DNA of 64,000 nt from JAVBPA01 sp031549925 (GTDB lineage Bacteria; Bacillota; Clostridia; Oscillospirales; CAG-272), in contig JAVBPA010000033.1 of the NCBI GenBank assembly GCA_031549925.1, positions 26,276 through 90,275 of the forward strand. The letters are read 5' to 3'. The notes beneath the pieces were generated by a model that saw only the letters and a program-made list of their open reading frames with translations, did not search any database and had not been told where the DNA came from. A program made the position numbers and the translations under genes. The stretch's first letter is position 1. Every line of letters begins with the position of its first letter. Below are positions 1-8,159 of this stretch, in pieces.

Positions 1-12
1 TATATAAAAATC

Positions 13-354
13 ATGAAAAAGAAAAAAAGATCTTCGGACGAAGATGACGACGGACGTGTTATTGCCAATATGGATGTCGAAGGAATGCCTTGGAATTCAC
101 AGGGAATGTCCTGGCGTTTCGGATTGAACGGTTTTATAAAAAAACAAAAAAATAAAAAATCAGATTCGGCAGATTTAAAAGATAATTATGGAGCGGAAAT
201 TGATAAAAACATTTCCGCTCCGCCTCCGTTAAGCAAAAGAGAAACTTTATTTATTATCTTTCATTCTGTTTTATCCGGATTGACTGTTGCTGCAATATTC
301 GGAACCGCAGGGTTTTTGTTTATACTGTTTTGTGTGAAGGTTTGGTTTGTATGA
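13..354 (+). CDS. Small membrane protein of unknown function
   Basis: 113 residues. The first 70 or so are hydrophilic: a Lys-rich start, an acidic DEDDD patch and a Gly/Trp/Met-rich stretch (around residues 18-35). One hydrophobic segment (about 80-110) at the C terminus would make a tail-anchored membrane protein with its N terminus inside. The gene starts only 12 bases from the window edge, so its promoter and ribosome site cannot be judged. Its stop codon overlaps the next start (ATGA at 351-354), which indicates translational coupling with the following gene. I do not recognise a named family; the DGRVIANMDVEGMPW-like stretch looks conserved-domain-like, but that is an impression and not a search result. 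Confidence 0.65.
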   Translation: MKKKKRSSDEDDDGRVIANMDVEGMPWNSQGMSWRFGLNGFIKKQKNKKSDSADLKDNYGAEIDKNISAPPPLSKRETLFIIFHSVLSGLTVAAIFGTAGFLFILFCVKVWFV

Positions 355-809
355 AATCCGGTATAATTTTTATAATTTCAGTTTTATTAATATTTATTGT
401 ATTATTGGGTTCCGTAATATTTTTAATAGCATATAATTATGATTTTAATACTTATGAACTTGATGTTATAAATGGTATAGCTTACGGAATCGAAAACGAC
501 TGCGTATATATTAAATTAAATGAACATAATAAAAAGTTAAGTAGCTTCGAATCGGAATCAATCAGAGGGATATTAACCATTACTGAAAGAAAAAAAACTT
601 CTCTTCCGCATAAATTAAATGAATCCCGGCTGCCTGATATAATCTTTGAAATCGAAGAGATTATGAATGTCAGAATCATAAAAAATGATAAAAATACCGA
701 CAGTGTTTATATGGTTGCAAAAGTATACGGAAAAGAAAGGGTTTTCTTAATAAACGATTACAGAATATATGAAAGAGCGGAAGAATTCTTTTTTTCACAA
801 AATAATTGA
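351..809 (+). CDS. Membrane-anchored protein of unknown function
   Basis: 152 residues from the ATG at 351, which overlaps the upstream stop codon as ATGA. An in-frame ATG at 330 exists, but the coupled start is preferred because the hydrophobic segment then begins right after MKSG. One N-terminal TM segment (about residues 5-30) is followed by a soluble domain of about 120 residues, rich in Lys, Glu and Ile, probably outside the membrane. It lacks a lipobox cysteine. It forms a two-gene unit with the preceding small membrane protein. No family recognised. Confidence 0.65.
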   Translation: MKSGIIFIISVLLIFIVLLGSVIFLIAYNYDFNTYELDVINGIAYGIENDCVYIKLNEHNKKLSSFESESIRGILTITERKKTSLPHKLNESRLPDIIFEIEEIMNVRIIKNDKNTDSVYMVAKVYGKERVFLINDYRIYERAEEFFFSQNN

Positions 810-912
810 TAAAAATATTTTTATTTTATATATTTATTGTATTTGCAAATAAAACAAAAATATAATAAAAATCTAAAACTGCAAAATATGAGGATTAATC
901 AAAAAAAAACTA

Positions 913-941
913 TTGACAAAATATTTTTAATATGATATAAT
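913..941 (+). promoter_or_regulatory. Consensus vegetative promoter for the tRNA pair
   Basis: TTGACA at 913-918, a 17-base spacer, then TATAAT at 936-941: a perfect match to the sigma-A consensus. It ends 37 bases before the first tRNA, as expected for a strong stable-RNA promoter. Confidence 0.88.
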
Positions 942-978
942 ACAACTCGCGTCGGTAAAAAAGAACACTTTTGCGTAT

Positions 979-1055
979 GGCGGAATAGCTCAGCTGGCTA
1001 GAGCAATCGGTTCATACCCGATAGGTCGTGGGTTCAAATCCAACTTCCGCTACCA
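979..1055 (+). tRNA. tRNA-Met (anticodon CAT, elongator-like)
   Basis: A 77-base cloverleaf with encoded CCA. The acceptor stem is seven pairs with a G-U at 1-72, the D arm starts GCTC, and the anticodon stem ATCGG/CCGAT encloses TTCATAC, giving anticodon CAT. The T loop is TTCAAAT; the T stem carries one G/A mismatch. The anticodon stem lacks the three consecutive G-C pairs of initiator tRNA, so an elongator Met tRNA is favoured. A CAT-anticodon tRNA-Ile that needs lysidine cannot be fully excluded by eye. Confidence 0.88.
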
Positions 1056-1060
1056 TATAA

Positions 1061-1135
1061 GGCCCGTTGGTCAAGAGGCTAAGACACCGCCCTTTCACGG
1101 CGGTAACAGGGGTTCGATTCCCCTACGGGTCACCA
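1061..1135 (+). tRNA. tRNA-Glu (anticodon TTC)
   Basis: A 75-base cloverleaf with encoded CCA, five bases after the tRNA-Met. The anticodon stem CCGCC/GGCGG encloses CTTTCAC, giving anticodon TTC. The T arm AGGGG-TTCGATT-CCCCT is perfect, and the acceptor pairs GGCCCGT with ACGGGTC. Co-transcribed with tRNA-Met. Confidence 0.95.
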
Positions 1136-1144
1136 TATATATTT

Positions 1145-1171
1145 AAATCGAGGGTTGCGCCCTCGATTTTT
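1145..1171 (+). terminator. Rho-independent terminator of the tRNA operon
   Basis: A 10-bp stem (1145-1154 with 1160-1169) with a 5-base loop, closing into a short T run. It lies ten bases after the tRNA-Glu CCA. Confidence 0.85.
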
Positions 1172-1246
1172 ACTATTCTAACTTATGATGATAATACTTT
1201 ATTTAAAGATTTACAGGCTGATTTTGTTATAAACGTTTTGTTTTTA

Positions 1247-1291
1247 AATCAATGATTTTAGAATCAATGATTTTAGAATCAATGATTTCAT
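1247..1291. repeat. Three tandem 15-bp repeats in the gap before the MATE gene
   Basis: The unit AATCAATGATTTTAG occurs at 1247-1261 and 1262-1276, with a third copy at 1277-1291 diverging only in its last three bases. Each unit holds the small palindrome ATCA-A-TGAT. The rest of the 312-base gap (1172-1483) is AT-rich and holds no gene I can support; a GGAGGTGG at 1376-1383 is followed only by a 7-codon frame. Confidence 0.85.
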
Positions 1292-1483
1292 GGATTCAAT
1301 TTTTTATTGAAAATCATTTCTGTCAAATCTATTTTTAAAAATTATATTTTATAAATTAATAATATCATAAAAATCGGAGGTGGTTTGTCCTTAAAAATAT
1401 ATTTGTAAAAAATTAAGAATATCTGTTTTTATTTTTTGTCTTAATATGTTTTTAATTTTATATATTTAATAGGGCTCATAGCA

Positions 1484-2881
1484 ATGATTAATATTTATTC
1501 AACTAAACATATGATTAAACCAACGTTTTGCAGAGGTGAAATACCTTCTACAAAAGAAGCTTATAAAAATTTAGCGAGAATTGCGCTGCCTTCTGTCGCA
1601 GAAATGGTTTTGGCTAGCTTAATAGGTTCGGTTGATACAATGATGGTGGGCAATTTAGGAGCTTCCGCTATTGCCTCCGTAGGCTTGACGGGACAACCGA
1701 GAATGCTTTTGTTATCGATATTTTTTGCGATAAATATGGGGCTTACCGCGGTTATATCAAGAAGAAAAGGCGAAGAAAGACGCGAAGACGCCCAATCCAC
1801 GCTCCGCTATATGATGGTGATTATTTTTATAATATCCATCGTTATCAGTATCGCAGCTTTAATTTTTACCGAACCGCTGATGAAATTATCGGGTGCGATA
1901 CCAGGCGAAACTTTAGAGGGGTCTATAATATATTTTCGTATAATGATTATATCGGTTCCGATAAACGCTCTTACAATGTCAGTAACAGCTTCCCTCAGGG
2001 GTATTGGAAATACTAAAGTTACGATGTATGTAAATACGATTTCTAATATTATAAATATAATTTGTAATTTTTTATTGATTGAAGGAAGATTCGGATTTCC
2101 CAGACTTGAACTGGCGGGAGCGGCGCTGGCATCTGTTATCGGAATGGCTGTCGGTTTTATTTTATGTATTGTTGTTATATTCAATAAAGATTGTTATTTA
2201 TACATATCTCCGAAAAATTCCTGGATTCCTAAAATAGATAAAGTACGTCCTGTTTTAAAAGTCGGAGGAAACGCTGTCTTAGAACAAATCGCACTTAGGA
2301 TAGGATTTTTTATATTTGCCAAAATGGTAGCCGGACTTGGAACCGATAATTTCGCGACTCATCAAATTTGCATGCAATTTTTAAATATTACGTTTACTAT
2401 AGGAGACGGAATCGGAGTTGCTGCGACTAGTCTGGTGGGTCAAAACATGGGAAGAGAACGGCCGGATGTTTCAATGATATACGGTAAAGTTGCCCAGCGT
2501 GCGGCTTTAACGATTTCCCTTGTCCTGGTTGCTGTAATTATTGCGTTCCGTGTTCCTTTTATAAAATTATTCAATAATGAACCGCATATTGTAGAACTCG
2601 GTTCACAGGTTATGATAATTGTCGCGCTGTTCCAGCCTTTTCAAACTTCGTCTGTCGTTATATCAGGCTGCCTGCGCGGGAGCGGAGACACTAAATATGT
2701 CGCCCTTATCATGCTAATCTGTATAACATTTATACGTCCATTTGTATGTTATATGAATTTAAATGTTTTCAATTTGGGACTTGTCGGCGCTTGGGCTGCC
2801 TCTATGTTAGATATGATTATAAGAATGGTTGCGGTTTATACACGTTTTGCCAGTTTTAAATGGGCTAACATAAAAGTATAA
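1484..2881 (+). CDS. MATE family multidrug/metabolite exporter
   Basis: 465 residues, the usual MATE length, with about 12 hydrophobic segments in two halves. The stretch at residues 46-72 carries the family pattern SVDTMMVGNLG...VGLTGQP, and the second half repeats the fold (LVGQNMG near 320, SGCLRGSGDTK near 395). These proteins export cationic drugs or metabolites in exchange for H+ or Na+ at the cytoplasmic membrane. The start at 1484 has only a weak ribosome site; the in-frame ATG at 1511 is an alternative that would remove nine non-conserved residues. The gene stands alone, and its substrate cannot be inferred. Confidence 0.93.
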   Translation: MINIYSTKHMIKPTFCRGEIPSTKEAYKNLARIALPSVAEMVLASLIGSVDTMMVGNLGASAIASVGLTGQPRMLLLSIFFAINMGLTAVISRRKGEERREDAQSTLRYMMVIIFIISIVISIAALIFTEPLMKLSGAIPGETLEGSIIYFRIMIISVPINALTMSVTASLRGIGNTKVTMYVNTISNIINIICNFLLIEGRFGFPRLELAGAALASVIGMAVGFILCIVVIFNKDCYLYISPKNSWIPKIDKVRPVLKVGGNAVLEQIALRIGFFIFAKMVAGLGTDNFATHQICMQFLNITFTIGDGIGVAATSLVGQNMGRERPDVSMIYGKVAQRAALTISLVLVAVIIAFRVPFIKLFNNEPHIVELGSQVMIIVALFQPFQTSSVVISGCLRGSGDTKYVALIMLICITFIRPFVCYMNLNVFNLGLVGAWAASMLDMIIRMVAVYTRFASFKWANIKV

Positions 2882-2959
2882 TTTTTGTACGATTGTTTAA
2901 TACACCTTATGTATTTATATGAAATTTATCCAAAAAGTAAATATTATATAAATAAACTA

Positions 2960-2988
2960 TTGATTTTTATTATATAATATGTTATAAT
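2960..2988 (+). promoter_or_regulatory. Promoter of the 42-residue tail gene
   Basis: TTGATT at 2960-2965, a 17-base spacer, TATAAT at 2983-2988. The element recurs with the same spacing exactly 200 bases downstream (3160-3188), including the flanking CTA before the -35 and ATGT before the -10. Confidence 0.75.
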
Positions 2989-3015
2989 AATATTGATATT
3001 TTGGAGGTGGTATAT

Positions 3016-3144
3016 ATGTATACGACAGTTATCATTACGAGCAGAATTGCAGCCGCGCAAACTGCCGATATATTTTCATTAACAATCGTTTTATTGGCAA
3101 TTGCTGCCGCTGTTGTTTCCGTATTACTAAAAAAAAATAAATAA
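3016..3144 (+). CDS. Small membrane protein repeating the C-terminal anchor of its neighbour
   Basis: 42 codons, preceded by GGAGGTGG at 3003-3010 and a good promoter. After about 11 residues it reads AAAQTADIF, one TM segment of roughly 20 residues (SLTIVLLAIAAAVVSVLL), then a KKNK tail. This is the same layout as the last 30 residues of the 260-residue protein encoded next (AVQTADIF, TM, KKSK), and the promoters match too. It may be a functional small membrane protein or the remnant of a duplicated gene that lost its signal peptide and ectodomain. It has no N-terminal signal sequence of its own. Translation is inferred from the ribosome site and intact frame. Confidence 0.65.
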   Translation: MYTTVIITSRIAAAQTADIFSLTIVLLAIAAAVVSVLLKKNK

Positions 3145-3159
3145 ATTATAAATATTCTA

Positions 3160-3188
3160 TTGATTTTTTTTATATGTTATGTTATAAT
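3160..3188 (+). promoter_or_regulatory. Promoter of the secreted tail-anchored protein
   Basis: TTGATT at 3160-3165, a 17-base spacer, TATAAT at 3183-3188, followed by AAGGAG upstream of the ATG at 3223. It is a near copy of the promoter 200 bases upstream. Confidence 0.8.
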
Positions 3189-3222
3189 GAACGCACCATA
3201 ATAAAAAGGAGAAAAATCTGTT

Positions 3223-4005
3223 ATGAAAAAAGCAATTAGTCTTTTAACCGTTGCAATAATGGTAATATTTACTTTCGCATTGACAGTATCAGCAGCTGGT
3301 CCGGCAGTAATTTGGGATTTCACAGACAGCGCAAACGCTCTTATTTACAATGCGGACGGCACTTATCTCGGTTCCGGCACACCTAATAATATCAACCTTG
3401 CTTATGATGCAACAGAAAAATGTATCAAAGGTGAAATTATCGGAGGCGACCCTTACTTCCAGATGCCTTTAATAGATCCTACATTACAGGCAGAAAGCAA
3501 TGCATTTATAAAAGTAAGTTATAAAATATTGGGCGCTACATCCCCGGCATGTTCATTCTATTTTACAACTGATACAATATCCTGGTCAGAAGATGGTTCA
3601 ATGCAATGGGCAATAGACGGCGATGACGAACAATGGACAGAACAAATTGTCGATATGTCCGGTTCCGCAGGTTGGGCAGGTCTCGTTGATAAACTCCGTT
3701 ATGACCCGCTTTCACAAGGTGAAGACGGACAAGTTATCTACATTAAGTACATAGCAATATTTGCTTCTGAAGCAGATGCAACCGCATTTGATTTCACAGC
3801 ATACAAAACACCGGCAGCAGCAGAAACAACAGCTCCCGCAGAAACAACAGCAGCTGTTGAAACAGAAGCAGCAGACACAGCAGCAAATACAACAGCTCCG
3901 GCAACAACACCGGCAGTTCAAACAGCGGATATATTCACAGTTTCCATAATTGTTCTTTCTATGGCTTCCGCAGCAGGCGTTGTATTAACAAAGAAATCCA
4001 AATAA
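3223..4005 (+). CDS. Secreted cell-surface protein with Thr/Ala-rich stalk and C-terminal anchor
   Basis: 260 residues. A signal peptide (1-25, MKKA start, hydrophobic core, VSA-A cleavage) precedes a globular domain of about 165 residues rich in Asp, Trp and Gly, perhaps a beta-sandwich. Next comes a low-complexity stalk of Ala, Thr, Glu and Pro (about 195-228), then PAVQTADIF, one TM helix and a KKSK end. That end resembles a cell-wall sorting signal (motif, hydrophobic span, positive tail) but is not LPXTG; I infer a variant such as xQTxD or a plain membrane anchor. The ectodomain family is not recognised. It follows the small gene that shares its promoter and tail. Confidence 0.8.
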   Translation: MKKAISLLTVAIMVIFTFALTVSAAGPAVIWDFTDSANALIYNADGTYLGSGTPNNINLAYDATEKCIKGEIIGGDPYFQMPLIDPTLQAESNAFIKVSYKILGATSPACSFYFTTDTISWSEDGSMQWAIDGDDEQWTEQIVDMSGSAGWAGLVDKLRYDPLSQGEDGQVIYIKYIAIFASEADATAFDFTAYKTPAAAETTAPAETTAAVETEAADTAANTTAPATTPAVQTADIFTVSIIVLSMASAAGVVLTKKSK

Positions 4006-4037
4006 TTAAAAATATTAATTGCGCTAATAGATAACAT

Positions 4038-4069
4038 AAAGCATGGATCGTAAAAATCCATGCTTTTTT
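4038..4069 (+). terminator. Terminator between convergent units
   Basis: An 11-bp perfect stem (4038-4048 with 4056-4066) with a 7-base loop and a T run to 4069. The A run on its left side means it could also serve the opp operon arriving on the minus strand. Confidence 0.85.
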
Positions 4070-4085
4070 ATTTTGCTTATTATAT

Positions 4086-5102
4086 TTATTTGTCGTATAA
4101 ATGACATAAAACAATATGACCGTTTTCATGTTTTAAGGCAGTAGGTACTTCTTTTTTACATTTATCCATGCAGTGACGGCATCTTGTATGAAATTTGCAA
4201 CCCGGCGGAGGATTTACAGGAGAAGGAATATTTCCTTCAAGAATTATTCTGTTCATTTTTTTGTTTATATCCGGAATCGGAATAGCACTGAGCAGAGCTT
4301 GCGTATAGGGGTGAAGCGGATTTTTGAATATTTCTTTTTTAGGTCCGAATTCTATAAGAGAACCTAAATACATTACTCCTATAGTATCAGAAATATATTC
4401 AACGACCGATAAATCGTGCGAAATAAAAAGATATGTCAGTTTATACTGCGTTTGTAAATCTTTTAATAGATTTATAATTTGAGCTTGTATTGAAACATCA
4501 AGAGCGGAAACCGGTTCATCGCATACGATAAATTCGGGATTTAAAGCAAGAGCGCGTGCGATACATATTCTTTGCCGCTGACCTCCTGAAAATTCGTGAG
4601 GATAGCGGTCCTTATGATATGATTGTAAACCGCAGTTTGTCATAATTTTTGAAATATGTCCGGAATATTCGCTTTTAGTTACAATACTATGTTCTCGAAC
4701 TGCTTCTCCTATTATTTCTCCTACCGGAAGGCGGGGAGATAAACTGGAATAAGGATCCTGAAAAATTATTTGCATTTTCGGACGTAATTTATTTAAATCG
4801 TTTTTGTTCAATTTATAAACGTTTTGACCCGCAAAAAAAACATCGCCTCCGGTTTTTGGTGTCAAACGCAGTATGGAACGTCCGACGGTAGTTTTTCCGC
4901 ATCCGGATTCTCCGACAAGACCCATGGTTGTTCCGCGCGGAATAGAAAAAGTAATTCCGTCTACTGCCCGGACATAATTCGATACTCTTGAAAATAAACC
5001 GGTTTTTATCGGAAAATATGTTTTTAAATCTTTTATATCAAGTAAATTATTGGGATCGGGGGTTGTGGGATTTAAATTATAATTTTCATTCTTCTTCGCC
5101 AT
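4086..5102 (-). CDS. oppF: Oligopeptide ABC transporter ATP-binding protein OppF
   Basis: 338 residues, normal for OppF/DppF. Walker A GESGCGKTT, signature FSGGQRQR, Walker B FIVCDEP and the switch His in ISHDLS are all visible. The C terminus carries the oligopeptide-family extension with a Cys cluster (CKFHTRCRHCMDKC). It supplies one of the two ATPase subunits driving peptide import through OppB/OppC. Last gene of the minus-strand opp operon, 22 bases after oppD. The symbol follows the family; the true substrate (di- or oligopeptide, or nickel) is not determined by sequence. Confidence 0.95.
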   Translation of the reverse strand: MAKKNENYNLNPTTPDPNNLLDIKDLKTYFPIKTGLFSRVSNYVRAVDGITFSIPRGTTMGLVGESGCGKTTVGRSILRLTPKTGGDVFFAGQNVYKLNKNDLNKLRPKMQIIFQDPYSSLSPRLPVGEIIGEAVREHSIVTKSEYSGHISKIMTNCGLQSYHKDRYPHEFSGGQRQRICIARALALNPEFIVCDEPVSALDVSIQAQIINLLKDLQTQYKLTYLFISHDLSVVEYISDTIGVMYLGSLIEFGPKKEIFKNPLHPYTQALLSAIPIPDINKKMNRIILEGNIPSPVNPPPGCKFHTRCRHCMDKCKKEVPTALKHENGHIVLCHLYDK

Positions 5103-5124
5103 AATATATATTTAACCTTTCCCG

Positions 5125-6324
5125 TTATCCGTTATCCGAAATAATGTTTTTTTGAGTGGCGTGGTTATAGCAGGAAACATAATGCGTTTCATTTAATCTT
5201 TTTTCAATTGGATATAAACCTTCGCATATATCGGAACACCTGTCGCATCTGTCTTTAAAATAACAATAATTCGGCATGTTAACCGGATTCGGCACTTTTC
5301 CGGGGATATTGTACAAACGATCAATTTTTTTAGATAAAACCGGTTTTGAATTCATTAACCCTATCGTATAAGGATGTTTCGGATCATTGAAAATATCTGC
5401 CGCAGTCCCTCTTTCAATAACCCTCCCGGCATACATAACAACTACAAAATCAGCCATTTCCGCAATAACGCCCAAATCATGAGTAATGAGCATAATACTG
5501 CTGTTTGTTTTATCTTTTAAATTACGGAGCAATTCCAATATTTGAGCTTGTATAGTTACATCAAGCGCGGTCGTCGGTTCGTCCGCTATTATAAGATGAG
5601 GGTCGCAGGACAAAGCCATAGCAATCATTATACGCTGTCTCATACCGCCCGATAATTCGTGGGGATACATTTTATAAACCCCTTCGGCATTGGCTATACC
5701 GACAGTTTTAAGCATGTTAACAGAATGTTCGTGAACAGCTTTTTTAGTCATTTCCGAATTATGCAGTGAAATAACTTCATCAAGCTGCATTCCTATTTTG
5801 AATACGGGATTCAAGCTTGTCATTGGTTCCTGAAAAATCATGGATATTTTATTTCCGCGTATTGTTTGTATTATTGAATTAGGAACACGTGTCAGATCAT
5901 AAACAATATCGCCCGTATCAAACCGGATAGAGCCTTCGGTAATCTGCCCCTGCGGACGCTGCAATAAATGCATAAGTGAAAGGCTGGTAACAGATTTACC
6001 GCATCCGGATTCACCTACTATACCTACTGTTTTTCCTCTTGGAATATCAAAAGAGACTCCGTCTACCGCTTTTACAATTCCTACGTCGGTATAAAAATAC
6101 GTATGAAGATTATCGAATTCAACGATATTATTGGAATTTTTCATTGAAGTTATATATTCTTCCGAAGGAATCTTTTTGCGGTTACGCATCTTCTCAAAAT
6201 ATTTTATTGATATATGATTGCTTTTTGTGATGGCTCTGGATTCTTTCGCACTCAGATAATTTGAATTACCTGTTTTTTCTTCTTTTATTTCTTCTGTATT
6301 GTTTTTAATTTGTTTTTCCGACAT
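5125..6324 (-). CDS. oppD: Oligopeptide ABC transporter ATP-binding protein OppD
   Basis: 399 residues, longer than the usual 320-350 because of a Lys/Glu/Asn-rich, probably disordered N-terminal extension of about 65 residues before the ABC domain. Walker A GESGCGKS, signature LSGGMRQR, Walker B LIIADEP and ITHDLG are intact. The C-terminal Cys cluster (YCYFKDRCDRC) is typical of the peptide-transporter branch. Pairs with OppF. It lies 8 bases downstream of the oppC stop codon. Confidence 0.95.
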   Translation of the reverse strand: MSEKQIKNNTEEIKEEKTGNSNYLSAKESRAITKSNHISIKYFEKMRNRKKIPSEEYITSMKNSNNIVEFDNLHTYFYTDVGIVKAVDGVSFDIPRGKTVGIVGESGCGKSVTSLSLMHLLQRPQGQITEGSIRFDTGDIVYDLTRVPNSIIQTIRGNKISMIFQEPMTSLNPVFKIGMQLDEVISLHNSEMTKKAVHEHSVNMLKTVGIANAEGVYKMYPHELSGGMRQRIMIAMALSCDPHLIIADEPTTALDVTIQAQILELLRNLKDKTNSSIMLITHDLGVIAEMADFVVVMYAGRVIERGTAADIFNDPKHPYTIGLMNSKPVLSKKIDRLYNIPGKVPNPVNMPNYCYFKDRCDRCSDICEGLYPIEKRLNETHYVSCYNHATQKNIISDNG

Positions 6325-6332
6325 ATGGATTC

Positions 6333-8144
6333 CTACCGTTTCATTTTTGGGTCAAATGCGTCACGTAAACCGTCGCCTATAAAATTAAATCCGAGAACTG
6401 TAATTAAAATTAAAAATCCTGCCGGAATCCAGACGAACAGATAATTTGTCATAACAAAGCTGTCGTTAACTGCGTTTACAATATTTCCCCACGAGGCATA
6501 CGGATATTTTACACCCAAATTTAAAAATGAAAGTGTCGCTTCCGTTAAGATTATTCCTCCGAGTCCCATTGTGGCGTATACAATTAGCTGAGGGATAACA
6601 TTTGGTATCAAATGCTGAAATATTTTTCTTGTTGTAGATATTCCCAGTGCTTCCGCCGCTGTCATAAATTCCTGTTCGCGGAGCGACAATATTTGGCCGC
6701 GTACAACCCTTGCTATGCCTGTCCAGCCCGTTACGCCGAGTATTACCATTAATAGATATATACGCAGCGCAGCGCTTACTTTCAATGTGCTCATGACAGA
6801 GCCGAGTATTAAATAAAGCGGGATATTAGGTATACAATTTATTGTATCGACAATCCTCATTATAACAGTGTCAATCCATCCGGTGAAATATCCGGAAATA
6901 CCCCCCATTATAACACCGATAAATATTTCTATAAATATTACAACGAAACCGATTGTGAGTGATATTCTGCCGCCGTACATCAAGCGGGTTAACAAGTCCA
7001 TTCCGTAACCGTCCGTTCCCACCGGATGTTTTATACTCGGCGGAGCAAAAACGTCAAGTAAATCCACAGCGTCTATAGTCCGTATTACAAATTCCATGTC
7101 TTTGCGTTCAATCGTATAGGTTGTTTCATTACCGTTTGTATCAGTGTATATAAAATCGCTTGCCCCCGCTTTTAAAGCTTTGTCGAATTCATCTCGGAAA
7201 GCTATTGAAATAGTTATACTTTCCGCTATCGGAGTAACAAGCAGATTAGTGATATCAGCATAATTTATTGCTTCTCCGTTTCCCGTATCCTTTGATATTA
7301 CTGTTTTATTTTCTTTTGTAATAAAATTATACGAAACACCGTTTAACGAAAAATTATTTTCATTCCGTGACAGAGCTATTTCTGCGGCGAGAGCTGTATC
7401 ATAGGATATTGTTTCATTATTATCATAAGGGGTAAATATATCTTTCGACAATAGAACGGTATCTATTTTTTTATAAATATAAGAGGAACGTTTTGAAAGA
7501 AAAACGTAATATTCATCGTTTTGATAATTAAAAGACGCTCCGCTTTCTCCTTCTTTGACTATCTTATCCGCTTCCTCAATAAAATCCTCGTTTAAAGATG
7601 AAGTTGAAAGAGGTGTATAACTAGTTTTACCCGCGACAGTAACAAACGAAGCGATTTTTATTTCTTGAAATAAATAATATGTGTCCTCAGATATTTTTTC
7701 GATATAATAAACGATTTCATCGTTGTCAATTTTTGCGCTGAAATTATTTTGGTTGTTGTTCAAGCTTAATATGAACGTAGCTTTCGCTATCGAGTTGAAA
7801 TTATAACCTTCACGGATCAGATAGTAATAATTTTCATTATAAGTAGCTCCCGCATAAATTTTAGGTTCATTTTCAACTTTCATAAATTGCTGTGTTTCTG
7901 TATACGGAGAAATTATCGGTCCTAAAAATGAAAATAAAAACATTGCGATTATGATAATAAGCCCTATCATCGCTAAACGGTTTCTGAAAAAACGTTTTAA
8001 CACAAGCATGGAAGGGGACAAAACTTTTATCCGGTTTTCATCGTCAAGCGCAGGATGAGATACTTTTTTTGTTGATTTGTTTTTATTTAAATCTACATTT
8101 TTATTATTTTGGTTGTCTTTTGAATGACGGTCGTCTTTTTTCAT
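6333..8144 (-). CDS. oppC: Oligopeptide ABC transporter permease OppC with large extracytoplasmic insertion
   Basis: 603 residues, about twice the usual size. Residues 1-55 are a charged cytoplasmic tail and TM1 lies at about 58-78. The conserved OppC core begins only at H373 (HPVGTDGYGMD) and runs to the end with the remaining TM segments and the EAA loop (EALGISTTRKIFQHLIP, about 498-514). The intervening 285 or so residues have no TM segment and should form an extracellular domain where normal OppC has about 40 residues. The core motifs are intact, so a working permease is expected. The long domain may dock the equally enlarged OppA; that is inference. Confidence 0.93.
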   Translation of the reverse strand: MKKDDRHSKDNQNNKNVDLNKNKSTKKVSHPALDDENRIKVLSPSMLVLKRFFRNRLAMIGLIIIIAMFLFSFLGPIISPYTETQQFMKVENEPKIYAGATYNENYYYLIREGYNFNSIAKATFILSLNNNQNNFSAKIDNDEIVYYIEKISEDTYYLFQEIKIASFVTVAGKTSYTPLSTSSLNEDFIEEADKIVKEGESGASFNYQNDEYYVFLSKRSSYIYKKIDTVLLSKDIFTPYDNNETISYDTALAAEIALSRNENNFSLNGVSYNFITKENKTVISKDTGNGEAINYADITNLLVTPIAESITISIAFRDEFDKALKAGASDFIYTDTNGNETTYTIERKDMEFVIRTIDAVDLLDVFAPPSIKHPVGTDGYGMDLLTRLMYGGRISLTIGFVVIFIEIFIGVIMGGISGYFTGWIDTVIMRIVDTINCIPNIPLYLILGSVMSTLKVSAALRIYLLMVILGVTGWTGIARVVRGQILSLREQEFMTAAEALGISTTRKIFQHLIPNVIPQLIVYATMGLGGIILTEATLSFLNLGVKYPYASWGNIVNAVNDSFVMTNYLFVWIPAGFLILITVLGFNFIGDGLRDAFDPKMKR

Positions 8145-8159
8145 TAAAAATAACCTCCG

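Noticed and set aside
1376..1408. GGAGGTGG followed by a TTG and a 7-codon frame
   Set aside because: Too short and without a promoter or any similarity; it may be a decayed leader but cannot be supported.
3712..3921. A minus-strand frame with very high cysteine content
   Set aside because: It is the shadow of the GCA/ACA-rich Ala/Thr stalk codons on the other strand.
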